A stretch of DNA of 5,618 nucleotides from Flavobacterium sp. (GCF_003525665.1 NZ_DQDX01000180.1:1-5618), one strand, 5' to 3'; counted from the first letter of the stretch, positions 1 through 5,618 are shown. Notes: a model not told the origin generated them from the letters alone. Program-made: numbers and translations.

Positions 1-13
1 GACGGAAGTTGTA

Positions 14-284
14 TTAGTTGTAAATTTCTCTTTTTTCTTCATCTAAAAAAATAATTAAAGAATATTTTAATTCTAATTCATATGGTTTTGCATAATAAAA
101 ACTGTTTATTTTCTTACTATATTTTATAGGCGCATCATATTCTTTTAAAATGTCAAGAACATTATATAATTGACTTCTACTAATATGTAATTTACTTGCG
201 AACTCCTTGAGGCGTTCCAGTTTTTTCTTCAAGTATTAATTGATGAGCTATTTTTATTCTATCAAGTAGTTTAATAATTTGCAT
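14..284 (-). pseudogene. Small helix-turn-helix DNA-binding protein, broken by a +1 frameshift
   Basis: Two overlapping minus-strand frames join into one small protein. The first frame starts at ATG 284-282 (MQIIKLLDRIKIAH...) and runs 30 codons to a TAA at 194-192. The second frame is open from 232 to a TAA at 16-14. Reading the first frame through TGTPQ (ending at 207), skipping one base near 206 and continuing with EFASKLHISRSQLYN gives a continuous product of about 89 residues. Residues 24-50 look like a helix-turn-helix, and APIKYSKKINSFYYAKPYEL resembles a winged-helix beta wing. I recall similar intact small flavobacterial proteins with a TGTP-x-EFA junction, which is why I place the lesion there; this is memory, not a search. 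The 72-residue second frame alone would need a TTG start and would lose the N-terminal helix. It could be a recent pseudogene or a sequencing error. Target and function are unknown. No convincing promoter was seen upstream of 284. Confidence 0.6.
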
Positions 285-409
285 TTGTGGCGTATAATTG
301 ATTTGCGAAAATTTTACCAAAAAAATCTGTTGCTAAACTAATCAGTAAAAATTTAGCTGATATGTTAAAAATGTTCTTGAGATGCTTAAAATTGATATTA
401 TTTTTAAAC

Positions 410-447
410 AAAAAAAAATCCCAAACTCTTTTTAGAATTTGGGATTT
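410..447 (-). terminator. Intrinsic terminator after hemD
   Basis: Read on the minus strand, a perfect 10-bp stem (438-447 with 416-425, AAATCCCAAA/TTTGGGATTT) is followed directly by an uninterrupted run of T. The plus strand shows this run as nine A at 410-418, the last three of which belong to the stem. After one mismatch the loop adds three more possible pairs (TCT/AGA) around four bases. It begins about 20 bp past the hemD stop codon. On the plus strand the hairpin is followed by GTATATTTTG rather than a T-run, so it should act for the minus strand only. It separates the hemD unit from the small regulator gene downstream. Confidence 0.85.
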
Positions 448-468
448 GTATATTTTGAAATCTGTAAT

Positions 469-1227
469 TTACTTTCCTTTATTTGCTTCGGCAACGTAAC
501 GCTCTAAAGCCATTGTCATAGAAGGTGTTTCTGGTGTTGGAGCAAGAATATCAATTCTTAATCCGTGTTCCAAAGCTTCTTTTTGAGTGGTGCTTCCAAA
601 AACTGCAATTCTAGTATCGTTTTGTTTAAAATCTGGAAAGTTTTTAAACAATGATTTAATTCCGGTTGGACTAAAAAAGGCTAAAACATCATAATAAACA
701 TCGGCTAAATCAGATAAATCACTCATTACTGTTTTGTAAAAAACGGCTTGAGTCCAATTGATTTTTAAGTTGTTTAAAGTTATTGGCGCATCGGCATTCA
801 ATTGATCTGAAGCTGGTAATAAAAACTTCTCGTCTTTGTATTTTTTGAAAAGAGTTGACATGTCTGCAAAATCTTTCTGTCCTACATAAATCTTGCGTTT
901 TCTGTAAACCACATATTTCTGTAAGTAAAAAGCAATCGCTTCTGACTGGCAAAAATATCTTAAATCTTCTGGGACTTTGTAACGCATTTCTTCGGCCACT
1001 CTAAAAAAGTGATCTACTGCATTTTTACTCGTTAGGATAATTGCCGTGAAATTATTTAGGTCAATTTTTTGAGCTCTAACGTCTTTCGCACTTACTCCTT
1101 CTACGTGAATAAATGAGCGAAAATCAACTTTTACCTTATGCTTTTGTTGTAATTCAAAATAAGGTGAATTCTCTACTTTTGGTTCTGGCTGTGACACCAA
1201 AATTGTTCTCACTTTCAAATTTGACAT
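469..1227 (-). CDS. hemD: Uroporphyrinogen-III synthase
   Basis: This 252-residue cytosolic protein matches the HemD family, which cyclises hydroxymethylbilane to uroporphyrinogen III with inversion of ring D, the branch point to haem, sirohaem and cobalamin. Visible family signatures are TAIILTSKNAV (61-71), the end of a beta strand plus the (S/T)xN motif; AVFYKTV (161-167), with the Tyr commonly conserved before the interdomain strand; LAFFSPTGIKSLF (182-194); and IAVFGSTTQKEALEHGL (207-223) leading to PTPETPSMTMALERYV (231-245). The length is normal for the family. Overall sequence conservation in HemD is low, so the call rests on these motifs and their order. The ATG at 1227 lies 9 bp after the stop of the DUF4271 gene, so the two are probably co-transcribed. 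No other haem-synthesis gene is in the window. The start has no Shine-Dalgarno sequence, and the transcript should end at the hairpin at 410-447. Confidence 0.9.
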   Translation of the reverse strand: MSNLKVRTILVSQPEPKVENSPYFELQQKHKVKVDFRSFIHVEGVSAKDVRAQKIDLNNFTAIILTSKNAVDHFFRVAEEMRYKVPEDLRYFCQSEAIAFYLQKYVVYRKRKIYVGQKDFADMSTLFKKYKDEKFLLPASDQLNADAPITLNNLKINWTQAVFYKTVMSDLSDLADVYYDVLAFFSPTGIKSLFKNFPDFKQNDTRIAVFGSTTQKEALEHGLRIDILAPTPETPSMTMALERYVAEANKGK

Positions 1228-1236
1228 GTTTAAGCT

Positions 1237-1902
1237 CTAATTTTTTGTAATCAAATAATATATGAAATAATACGGTGCTATTTCAAGTGCGCAAAGATAC
1301 AAAATAAAGTAAAACAAGTTAGCTATCACTAAATTTTGATATATTTTTAAAGAAATAACATAAGTCAGTATATTTATCACTAATAATATGCCAATTATGC
1401 TAAAAAAAAGATAATCTGTTGAAAAATCTTCATAAAATAGAAATATGGAAACTGGCAATAACAATAAACCAATGTAAGTTCTAAAGGTAACTTTTTGCAA
1501 ATTGAACTGTTCGATGATCTCTTCAATGCCAAAAGTTGTGGCTATAATCTTCTCAATTAAGAATTTAGATAGAATAAAAACGGTAAGTAAAGTGAAGATT
1601 CTAACAAATAAAATCCAGTCGGTTTTTACTCCATATCCAAAATGAGCTAATACTAACTGTATAAAAAATGAAAATGAAATTAGATTTACTATGAGAAGCA
1701 AAACATTAAATCCGCTCATTAAATGCGAACTTTCTCGGTAGATTTTGGTGTATTTATCCGATACAATTAATCGAATAAAATCACTAAATCTTGTTTCAAA
1801 TGCCGATTTGGCAACAACAATAAACACCAATGCAAATACAAAAATGATGGTTGCCCAATCTTTGCTTTCTATAATTCTAGGATGTAATTCGAGTGCTATC
1901 AT
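1237..1902 (-). CDS. DUF4271-type integral membrane protein
   Basis: This 221-residue, strongly hydrophobic protein has about six likely membrane segments, near residues 15-33, 64-88, 95-114, 140-157, 162-185 and 193-216. The conserved-looking pieces are a short N-terminal stretch ending ELHPRIIES, the loop IRLIVSDKYTKIYRESSHLMSGFN after the first helix, IEEIIEQFNLQKVTFRTYIG before the fourth helix, and FYFILYLCALEIAPYYFIYY at the C-terminus. I recognise this as the DUF4271 family of Bacteroidota, which has no known function. I chose ATG 1902-1900. An in-frame TTG at 1911 would add three residues, but it falls inside the candidate -7 promoter box. The gene is first in a two-gene unit with hemD, 9 bp apart. 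As I recall, this pairing is common in flavobacteria, but nothing in the sequence ties the protein to tetrapyrrole chemistry. It is inner-membrane located by inference. Confidence 0.85.
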   Translation of the reverse strand: MIALELHPRIIESKDWATIIFVFALVFIVVAKSAFETRFSDFIRLIVSDKYTKIYRESSHLMSGFNVLLLIVNLISFSFFIQLVLAHFGYGVKTDWILFVRIFTLLTVFILSKFLIEKIIATTFGIEEIIEQFNLQKVTFRTYIGLLLLPVSIFLFYEDFSTDYLFFSIIGILLVINILTYVISLKIYQNLVIANLFYFILYLCALEIAPYYFIYYLITKN

Positions 1903-1908
1903 TGGCGA

Positions 1909-1916
1909 CAAAATTA
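1909..1916 (-). promoter_or_regulatory. Candidate -7 box for the DUF4271-hemD unit
   Basis: The minus strand reads TAATTTTG, an exact match to the Bacteroidota -7 consensus TAnnTTTG, ending 6 bases before the ATG at 1902. No clear TTTG-type -33 element lies at the expected spacing of about 19-21 bp. The expected transcription start falls at or within a base or two of the start codon, so the transcript would be leaderless or nearly so. Chance matches to this motif are common in A/T-rich DNA, which keeps confidence moderate. Confidence 0.4.
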
Positions 1917-1977
1917 CTAAATTTTATTTGTTGATTACTATTATAATATTATTAAGATTATACAGTAAGAAAATGAG

Positions 1978-1985
1978 TATTTTTG
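1978..1985 (+). promoter_or_regulatory. Candidate -7 box for the GT2-pyrC-lipoprotein unit
   Basis: TATTTTTG followed by CAC matches TAnnTTTG exactly and sits 21 bases before the ATG at 2007, giving a leader of roughly 15 bases. The -33 region is weak: no TTTG occurs at 19-21 bp upstream, and the closest candidate is TTAAG at 1952-1956. The box includes part of an in-frame TTG at 1983, which argues against that TTG as the start of the glycosyltransferase. Confidence 0.5.
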
Positions 1986-2006
1986 CACAAACTTTTATTG
2001 ATTAGT

Positions 2007-2732
2007 ATGAATTGCGGTATTGTAATTATTCCAACTTATAACGAAATAGAAAATATTGAAAGCATTGTGAGAGCAGTGTTTTCATTGCATAAACCATTTC
2101 ATATTTTAATTGTTGACGATAATTCGCCAGATAAAACAGCCGATAAGGTTAAGGAACTTCAAAAAGAGTTTGAAAAATGCCTTTTCCTAGAGCAACGTGC
2201 CAAAAAAGCCGGATTAGGAACAGCCTATGTTCACGGATTCAAATGGGCTTTGGCGAGAGATTATGAATTTATTTTTGAAATGGATGCCGATTTTTCTCAT
2301 AATCCACACGATTTAGAGAAATTATACGATGCCTGTCACTTTGGTGGAGCCGATTTAGCCATTGGTTCTCGTTATGTAACTGGTGTAAATGTTGTAAATT
2401 GGCCTTTAAGTAGGGTTTTGCTTTCTTATTTCGCATCGGTTTATGTGAGAATGATTACCGGAATGAAAATTATGGATGCCACAGCAGGATTTATTTGCTA
2501 CAGCAGAAATGTTTTAGAAAGTATCAACCTTGATAAAATAAAATTCATTGGTTATGCGTTTCAAATAGAGATGAAATACCGCGCTTTTGCTAAGAATTTC
2601 AATATTCAAGAAGTGCCAGTGATTTTTACAGATAGAACCAAAGGACAATCTAAAATGAGTGGATCTATTATTAAAGAAGCCATTTTCGGAGTGTTATCAC
2701 TTAGAATAAAAAAATTATTTAATCGATTATAA
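2007..2732 (+). CDS. Polyprenol monophosphomannose synthase-like GT2 glycosyltransferase
   Basis: This 241-residue protein is a single-domain family 2 glycosyltransferase of the dolichyl-phosphate mannose synthase (DPM1) type. Such enzymes transfer mannose, or another hexose, from a nucleotide sugar to a polyprenyl phosphate at the cytoplasmic face of the membrane. Motifs in order: VIIPTYNE (6-13), VDDNSPDKTA (36-45), GLGTAYVHGF (69-78), the metal-binding DAD in EMDADFSHNP (91-100), GSRYV (120-124), MDATAGF (156-162) and EVPVIFTDRTKGQSKMS (202-218), the usual DPM acceptor-loop signature. There is no C-terminal membrane domain, unlike the longer DPM/GtrB forms, so association with the membrane would be peripheral or through partners. 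ATG 2007 places the first beta strand at the very N-terminus, as usual; an upstream TTG lies in the promoter box. The gene ends 9 bp before pyrC. The sugar donor cannot be told from the sequence, so mannose is by family analogy. Confidence 0.9.
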   Translation: MNCGIVIIPTYNEIENIESIVRAVFSLHKPFHILIVDDNSPDKTADKVKELQKEFEKCLFLEQRAKKAGLGTAYVHGFKWALARDYEFIFEMDADFSHNPHDLEKLYDACHFGGADLAIGSRYVTGVNVVNWPLSRVLLSYFASVYVRMITGMKIMDATAGFICYSRNVLESINLDKIKFIGYAFQIEMKYRAFAKNFNIQEVPVIFTDRTKGQSKMSGSIIKEAIFGVLSLRIKKLFNRL

Positions 2733-2741
2733 AAATACAAT

Positions 2742-4082
2742 ATGAATACCGTTTTAATAAAAAATGCTAAGATTGTAAACGAAGGACGAATTTTTGAAGG
2801 TGATGTTCTAATTGAAGGCGAAATTATTAAAGAAATCGCCGAAAGTATCAGTCATAAAAGTTCTAATTGTAAAGTTATTGATGCCGAAGGAAATTACTTA
2901 ATTCCGGGTGCAATTGATGATCAGGTGCATTTTCGTGAACCAGGTTTAACGCACAAAGGCGACATTGCTTCAGAAAGTAGAGCAGCTGTTGCTGGAGGAA
3001 TTACCTCGTTTATTGAACAACCAAACACGGTTCCGAATGCGGTTACTCAAGAGTTATTGGAAGATAAATACCAAATTGCGGCTCAAAGTTCGTATGCCAA
3101 TTATTCGTTTATGATGGGCGGAACGAATGATAATTTGGAAGAAGTTTTAAAAACCAATCCAAAAAATGTTGCTGGAATTAAATTATTTTTAGGTTCGTCA
3201 ACTGGGAATATGTTGGTTGATAATCCAGAAACTTTAGAGAAAATATTTTCAAATACTAAAATGCTTATTGCCGTTCATTGCGAAGATGAAGGTACAATTA
3301 AAGCCAATTTAGAAAAATATAAGGAAGAATACGGCGAAGATATTCCGGTAACGGCGCATCATTTAATTAGAAGCGAAGAAGCATGTTATATTTCATCGTC
3401 GAAAGCTATTGAATTGGCTAAAAAAACCGGAGCAAGATTGCATGTTTTTCATCTTTCTACTGCTAAGGAAATGGAATTGTTTACAAATAAAATTCCGTTA
3501 GAAGATAAAATGATTACTGCAGAAGTTTGCGTGCACCATCTTTGGTTTACCAATGATGATTATGCTACCAAAGGTAATTTTATTAAATGGAATCCTGCGG
3601 TAAAAACAGCAGCTGATAGAGATGCACTTTGGAAAGCACTTCTTGACGACACAATTGATGTTATTGCAACGGATCATGCGCCACATACTTTAGAAGAAAA
3701 ATCTCAGAAATATTCAAACGCGCCATCAGGCGGACCATTGGTGCAACATGCTGTAGTTGCTATGTTTGAGGCGTTTCATCAAGGAAAAATTTCTGTAGAA
3801 AAAATCGTTGAAAAAATGGCTCACAATCCGGCGAAATTATTCAAAATTGAAAAACGCGGATTCATAAAAGAAGGTTTCTACGCCGATTTAGTAATTGTAG
3901 ATCCAGCAAAACCTTGGAGTGTCAACAAAAGCAACCTTTTGTATAAATGCGGATGGTCACCATTTGAAGGAACTAATTTTAAATCTAGAATTTCGCATAC
4001 TTTTGTAAACGGAACTTTGGTTTATGAAAATGCAAAAGTGAAAGAAATTAAAGCCGGAAAACGTTTACTTTTTGACCGATAG
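2742..4082 (+). CDS. pyrC: Dihydroorotase
   Basis: This 446-residue amidohydrolase is a class I-type dihydroorotase, which interconverts N-carbamoyl-aspartate and dihydroorotate in de novo pyrimidine synthesis in the cytosol. Visible are the N-terminal beta segment (LIKNAKIVNEGRIFEGDVLIEG), PGAIDDQVHFREPGLTHKGD (55-74), AAVAGGITSFIEQPNT (81-96), AGIKLFLGSSTGNM (145-157) with Lys147 in the place of the carboxylated bridging Lys, VHCEDE (178-183, His179), LHVFHLST (233-240), CVHHLWFT (263-270) and DVIATDHAPHTLEEKS (306-321) with catalytic Asp311. PSGGPLVQH (328-336) is also typical. Oddity: the usual HxH metal motif reads Q61-V-H63. I recall the same DDQVHFREPG in other Bacteroidota dihydroorotases, so it is probably lineage-typical rather than a lesion. 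Allantoinase or dihydropyrimidinase is less likely given the REPG and EQPNT motifs. It is translated 9 bp after the GT2 gene and probably in one transcript with it. Confidence 0.93.
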   Translation: MNTVLIKNAKIVNEGRIFEGDVLIEGEIIKEIAESISHKSSNCKVIDAEGNYLIPGAIDDQVHFREPGLTHKGDIASESRAAVAGGITSFIEQPNTVPNAVTQELLEDKYQIAAQSSYANYSFMMGGTNDNLEEVLKTNPKNVAGIKLFLGSSTGNMLVDNPETLEKIFSNTKMLIAVHCEDEGTIKANLEKYKEEYGEDIPVTAHHLIRSEEACYISSSKAIELAKKTGARLHVFHLSTAKEMELFTNKIPLEDKMITAEVCVHHLWFTNDDYATKGNFIKWNPAVKTAADRDALWKALLDDTIDVIATDHAPHTLEEKSQKYSNAPSGGPLVQHAVVAMFEAFHQGKISVEKIVEKMAHNPAKLFKIEKRGFIKEGFYADLVIVDPAKPWSVNKSNLLYKCGWSPFEGTNFKSRISHTFVNGTLVYENAKVKEIKAGKRLLFDR

Positions 4083-4100
4083 TTTTTAAAATAGCAGATA

Positions 4101-4475
4101 ATGAAAAAAATAATTTTACTTTTTATAGGTTTGGCAACTTTTGTTTCGAGTTGTAACAATACTGGAATTGAAAAGCCAAAAAACTTATTGGATGAAGATG
4201 AAATGGTAAGTATCATTTATGATTTGTCATTATTAGATGCTATTCGTTCGCAAAATATTGGTGTGCCTAATTTAACGCCAACAGCAAACCAACTTCTTAA
4301 GGATAAGTACAAAATTGATAGTTTGACTTTTGCTAAAAATTCACAATATTACGCTTCGGATGTTTCTAAATACAAGGAAATTTACGACCGCGTAAAAATT
4401 AGATTGGATCGTGAGAACGAAAAAGTAAATGGTAAAAAGACTGAAATTGCCGTGGATGGCGGCATCGTAAAATAA
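4101..4475 (+). CDS. DUF4296-type lipoprotein
   Basis: This 124-residue protein starts with a lipoprotein signal peptide: MKK, a hydrophobic core IILLFIGLATF, and the lipobox VSSC with Cys18 as the lipidated residue. The mature start CNNTG lacks the acidic run after Cys that marks surface export of Bacteroidota lipoproteins, so a periplasm-facing location is more likely (inference). The mature part is mainly helical: LLDEDEMVSIIYDLSLLDAIRSQ (29-51), then YKIDSLTFAKNSQYYASDVSKYKEIYDRVKIRLD (70-103), and a basic, low-complexity tail. I recognise this pattern as the DUF4296 family of Bacteroidota, function unknown. It starts 18 bp after pyrC, so it is probably the last gene of the same transcript. 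Its TAA abuts the stop codon of the convergent epimerase gene with no base between. Confidence 0.85.
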   Translation: MKKIILLFIGLATFVSSCNNTGIEKPKNLLDEDEMVSIIYDLSLLDAIRSQNIGVPNLTPTANQLLKDKYKIDSLTFAKNSQYYASDVSKYKEIYDRVKIRLDRENEKVNGKKTEIAVDGGIVK

Positions 4476-5477
4476 TTATTTATTGAAGTAAACTACAATT
4501 TTATCTAAGTAAGAATCTATTTTTTCAAATTCAAAGTTTAGATAGTTCTTTACTTTTTCGTTGCTAATTTCATCTTTGTTTAGTAGCGATTGCGCACTAT
4601 GTTTCGATATTTTTCTGTTGGTTTGAATCACTTTCGAAAGTAACCAATCTATTTTCCAAGCTAATGAAAGCATCCAAGGTTGGGCTTCGATGGTTGGTTT
4701 TTTAGCTTTAATTTTTTCGGAAATTTTGTAGATAATATCTTTGTACGATAGGTTTTCTGCTATTATAATAAATCGTTCTCCATTGGAACTTGATTGCATT
4801 AAAAGTTGCATGATTTTCACCACATCAGTCACTGCTACATATCCTGTTGTTCCGTGGGTGTAAAACGGAAATCCTTTTTTTATTGAAGTGAAAAATGCAC
4901 CACTTCCTTGATTCCAGAAACCCGGACCAAAAATCACACCCGGATTTACAATAACTACTTGCAAACCTTCTTGGTGACCACGCCACACTTCCATTTCGGC
5001 ACCGTATTTAGAAATTCCGTAATCGCTGTGTAAAACTTCGGGATTCCATTCGGTTTCTTCGGTGATGATGGTTTGGTTCTGATTTAAATCGCCCAATGCT
5101 GCAATCGAACTTACATGACATAGTTTTTTTACCTTTTTATCAATGCAAAAGTTGACGATATTGGCTGTTCCTTCAATATTTACTTTTCGTAATTTGTTTT
5201 CATCGTTGGGATTGAACGAAATGCAAGCAGCGCAATGATAGACATAATCAACGTTTTGAAATGCAATTTCTAAGGAAGGAATTTCAAGAATATCGGCTTC
5301 TATCCAATCTATTTGGTTGAATAAATCGGCTTTTTTGTATAGTTCAAATAGTAATTTGGTTTTGGTAATTTGCTCTGATTTTCTGTAAATAGCGCGAACG
5401 TTTGCTTCTCCATTTTCTAATAAATGAAGCAATAAATGTGCGCCTACTAAACCAGTTCCACCTGTTACTAATATCAT
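4476..5477 (-). CDS. NAD(P)-dependent epimerase/dehydratase family protein (extended SDR)
   Basis: This 333-residue protein is a Rossmann-fold extended short-chain dehydrogenase/reductase. The dinucleotide-binding loop is TGGTGLVGAH (5-14). Asp62 in EADIL (60-64) and the HCAA strand (81-84) follow, then HVSSIAALG (121-129) with the catalytic Ser, and the Tyr-x3-Lys pair Y153/K157 in SDYGISKYGAE. NPGVIFGPG (178-186) and GYVAVTDVV (212-220) mark the start of the substrate-binding half. All catalytic residues are present, so it should be active. The substrate cannot be inferred: relatives act on nucleotide sugars, dihydroflavonols or sterol-like compounds, and the C-terminal half has no signature I recognise. 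I chose ATG 5477, which puts the first beta strand at the N-terminus as usual. A TTG at 5573 would add 32 residues of repeat-derived A/T-rich sequence (KLLNHKLLNLFLKP) and is unlikely. The gene is transcribed alone and converges on the lipoprotein gene. Confidence 0.88.
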   Translation of the reverse strand: MILVTGGTGLVGAHLLLHLLENGEANVRAIYRKSEQITKTKLLFELYKKADLFNQIDWIEADILEIPSLEIAFQNVDYVYHCAACISFNPNDENKLRKVNIEGTANIVNFCIDKKVKKLCHVSSIAALGDLNQNQTIITEETEWNPEVLHSDYGISKYGAEMEVWRGHQEGLQVVIVNPGVIFGPGFWNQGSGAFFTSIKKGFPFYTHGTTGYVAVTDVVKIMQLLMQSSSNGERFIIIAENLSYKDIIYKISEKIKAKKPTIEAQPWMLSLAWKIDWLLSKVIQTNRKISKHSAQSLLNKDEISNEKVKNYLNFEFEKIDSYLDKIVVYFNK

Positions 5478-5481
5478 TTTG

Positions 5482-5489
5482 TAAAGATA
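5482..5489 (-). promoter_or_regulatory. Candidate -7 box for the epimerase gene
   Basis: The minus strand reads TATCTTTA, one mismatch from TAnnTTTG, just four bases before the ATG at 5477. As with the DUF4271 promoter, the expected transcription start would coincide with the start codon. No TTTG-type -33 element is visible 19-21 bp upstream, a stretch taken up by the A/T-rich direct repeat at 5505-5532. This is a weak call; a promoter further upstream is possible. Confidence 0.3.
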
Positions 5490-5504
5490 AGGTTTAAGAA
5501 ATAA

Positions 5505-5532
5505 GTTTAAAAGTTTATGGTTTAAAAGTTTA
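5505..5532. repeat. 13-bp direct repeat upstream of the epimerase gene
   Basis: GTTTAAAAGTTTA occurs at 5505-5517 and again, identical, at 5520-5532, separated by TG, giving a 15-bp period. A partial copy GTTTAAG lies at 5492-5498, and AAAAGG continues the pattern after the second copy. Within each unit GTTTA occurs at both ends around AAAA. The repeat lies between the start codon of the epimerase gene and the possible dispersed element at the right edge. It could be a slippage product or a protein-binding site. Confidence 0.7.
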
Positions 5533-5582
5533 AAAGGAATTGGCTTTGAGTTGCTTATTTCTTGGTAAGACAAAAACCATTT

Positions 5583-5613
5583 AGCCCTGATTGCAGTGGA
5601 AATCCTTTTTTCA
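5583..5613. repeat. Possible dispersed flavobacterial repeat element, cut by the window edge
   Basis: The stretch from AGCCCTGATTGCAGTGG to the following AATCC and T-run is less A/T-rich than its surroundings and does not belong to any recognised gene. From memory, near-identical strings (AGCCC-GAT-x-GAAG-CGG-x-ATCC-TTTT variants) recur many times between genes in flavobacterial genomes. I could not check this. On the minus strand it lies in an open frame entering from the edge, QLKKGFPLQSGLNGFCLTKK, which ends at TAA 5557-5555. It could therefore instead be the tail of an upstream gene, though it does not look like a known C-terminus. Function is unknown. Confidence 0.4.
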
Positions 5614-5618
5614 ATTGC

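Noticed and set aside
285..409. Promoter for the small helix-turn-helix gene
   Set aside because: Near matches such as TAAATTTT and TAGTTTAG occur on the minus strand, but none combines a good -7 box with a -33 element at sensible distance from ATG 284.
719..952. 77-codon minus-strand open frame inside hemD
   Set aside because: It lies entirely within hemD in another frame and its product (Cys- and Arg-rich, no family motif) looks like a shadow.
1938..1955. A/T palindrome in the divergent intergenic region as an operator
   Set aside because: ATAATATTAT-type palindromes are expected by chance in DNA this A/T-rich, and the symmetry breaks after about ten bases.
1745..2005. 86-codon plus-strand open frame over the start of the DUF4271 gene
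   Set aside because: It is antisense to a well-supported gene, crosses both candidate promoters and has no recognisable motif.
1983..2006. TTG start giving the glycosyltransferase eight more residues
   Set aside because: The TTG lies within the -7 promoter box and the family normally begins at the first beta strand, as it does from ATG 2007.
3498..3686. 62-codon minus-strand open frame within pyrC
   Set aside because: It is antisense to a highly conserved dihydroorotase region; its Cys/Ile-rich product is typical of a shadow frame.
4022..4216. 64-codon minus-strand open frame across the pyrC-lipoprotein junction
   Set aside because: It is antisense to two good genes with no independent start signal or family resemblance.
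5478..5573. TTG start giving the epimerase 32 more residues
   Set aside because: The extension is encoded by the A/T-rich direct repeat and low-complexity sequence; the Rossmann fold begins at Met 5477.

Overview
The window looks like ordinary chromosomal DNA from a member of the Bacteroidota, most likely Flavobacterium or a close flavobacterial relative. Four things point there. The DNA is strongly A+T-rich. Genes start at ATG behind A-rich spacers without Shine-Dalgarno sequences. Candidate promoters carry the Bacteroidota -7 box TAnnTTTG. Two proteins (DUF4271 and DUF4296 types) belong to families I know mainly from this phylum. No tRNA, rRNA, CRISPR array, transposase or phage gene was seen.

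Layout from left to right. Positions 14-284 (minus) hold a small helix-turn-helix gene broken by a one-base frameshift. A strong intrinsic terminator at 410-447 (minus) follows the two-gene minus-strand unit DUF4271 membrane protein -> hemD (1902 down to 469). A divergent intergenic region of about 104 bp (1903-2006) carries a plausible -7 box for each direction. A plus-strand unit of three tightly spaced genes follows: polyprenol-phosphate mannosyltransferase-like GT2 enzyme (2007-2732), dihydroorotase pyrC (2742-4082) and a DUF4296 lipoprotein (4101-4475). It meets, stop codon against stop codon, an extended short-chain dehydrogenase/epimerase gene on the minus strand (5477 down to 4476). 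The right edge (5478-5618) is non-coding as far as can be seen. It holds a short A/T-rich direct repeat and the edge of what may be a dispersed flavobacterial repeat.

Functionally this is housekeeping: tetrapyrrole synthesis (HemD), pyrimidine synthesis (PyrC), lipid-linked sugar synthesis (GT2), and envelope proteins of unknown role. The clustering looks like conserved flavobacterial gene order rather than a pathway, and I see no sign of a novel defence or mobile system. The points most worth a second look are the frameshifted regulator, the Gln in place of the first metal-binding His of PyrC, the promoters almost touching start codons, and the possible repeat at the right edge.
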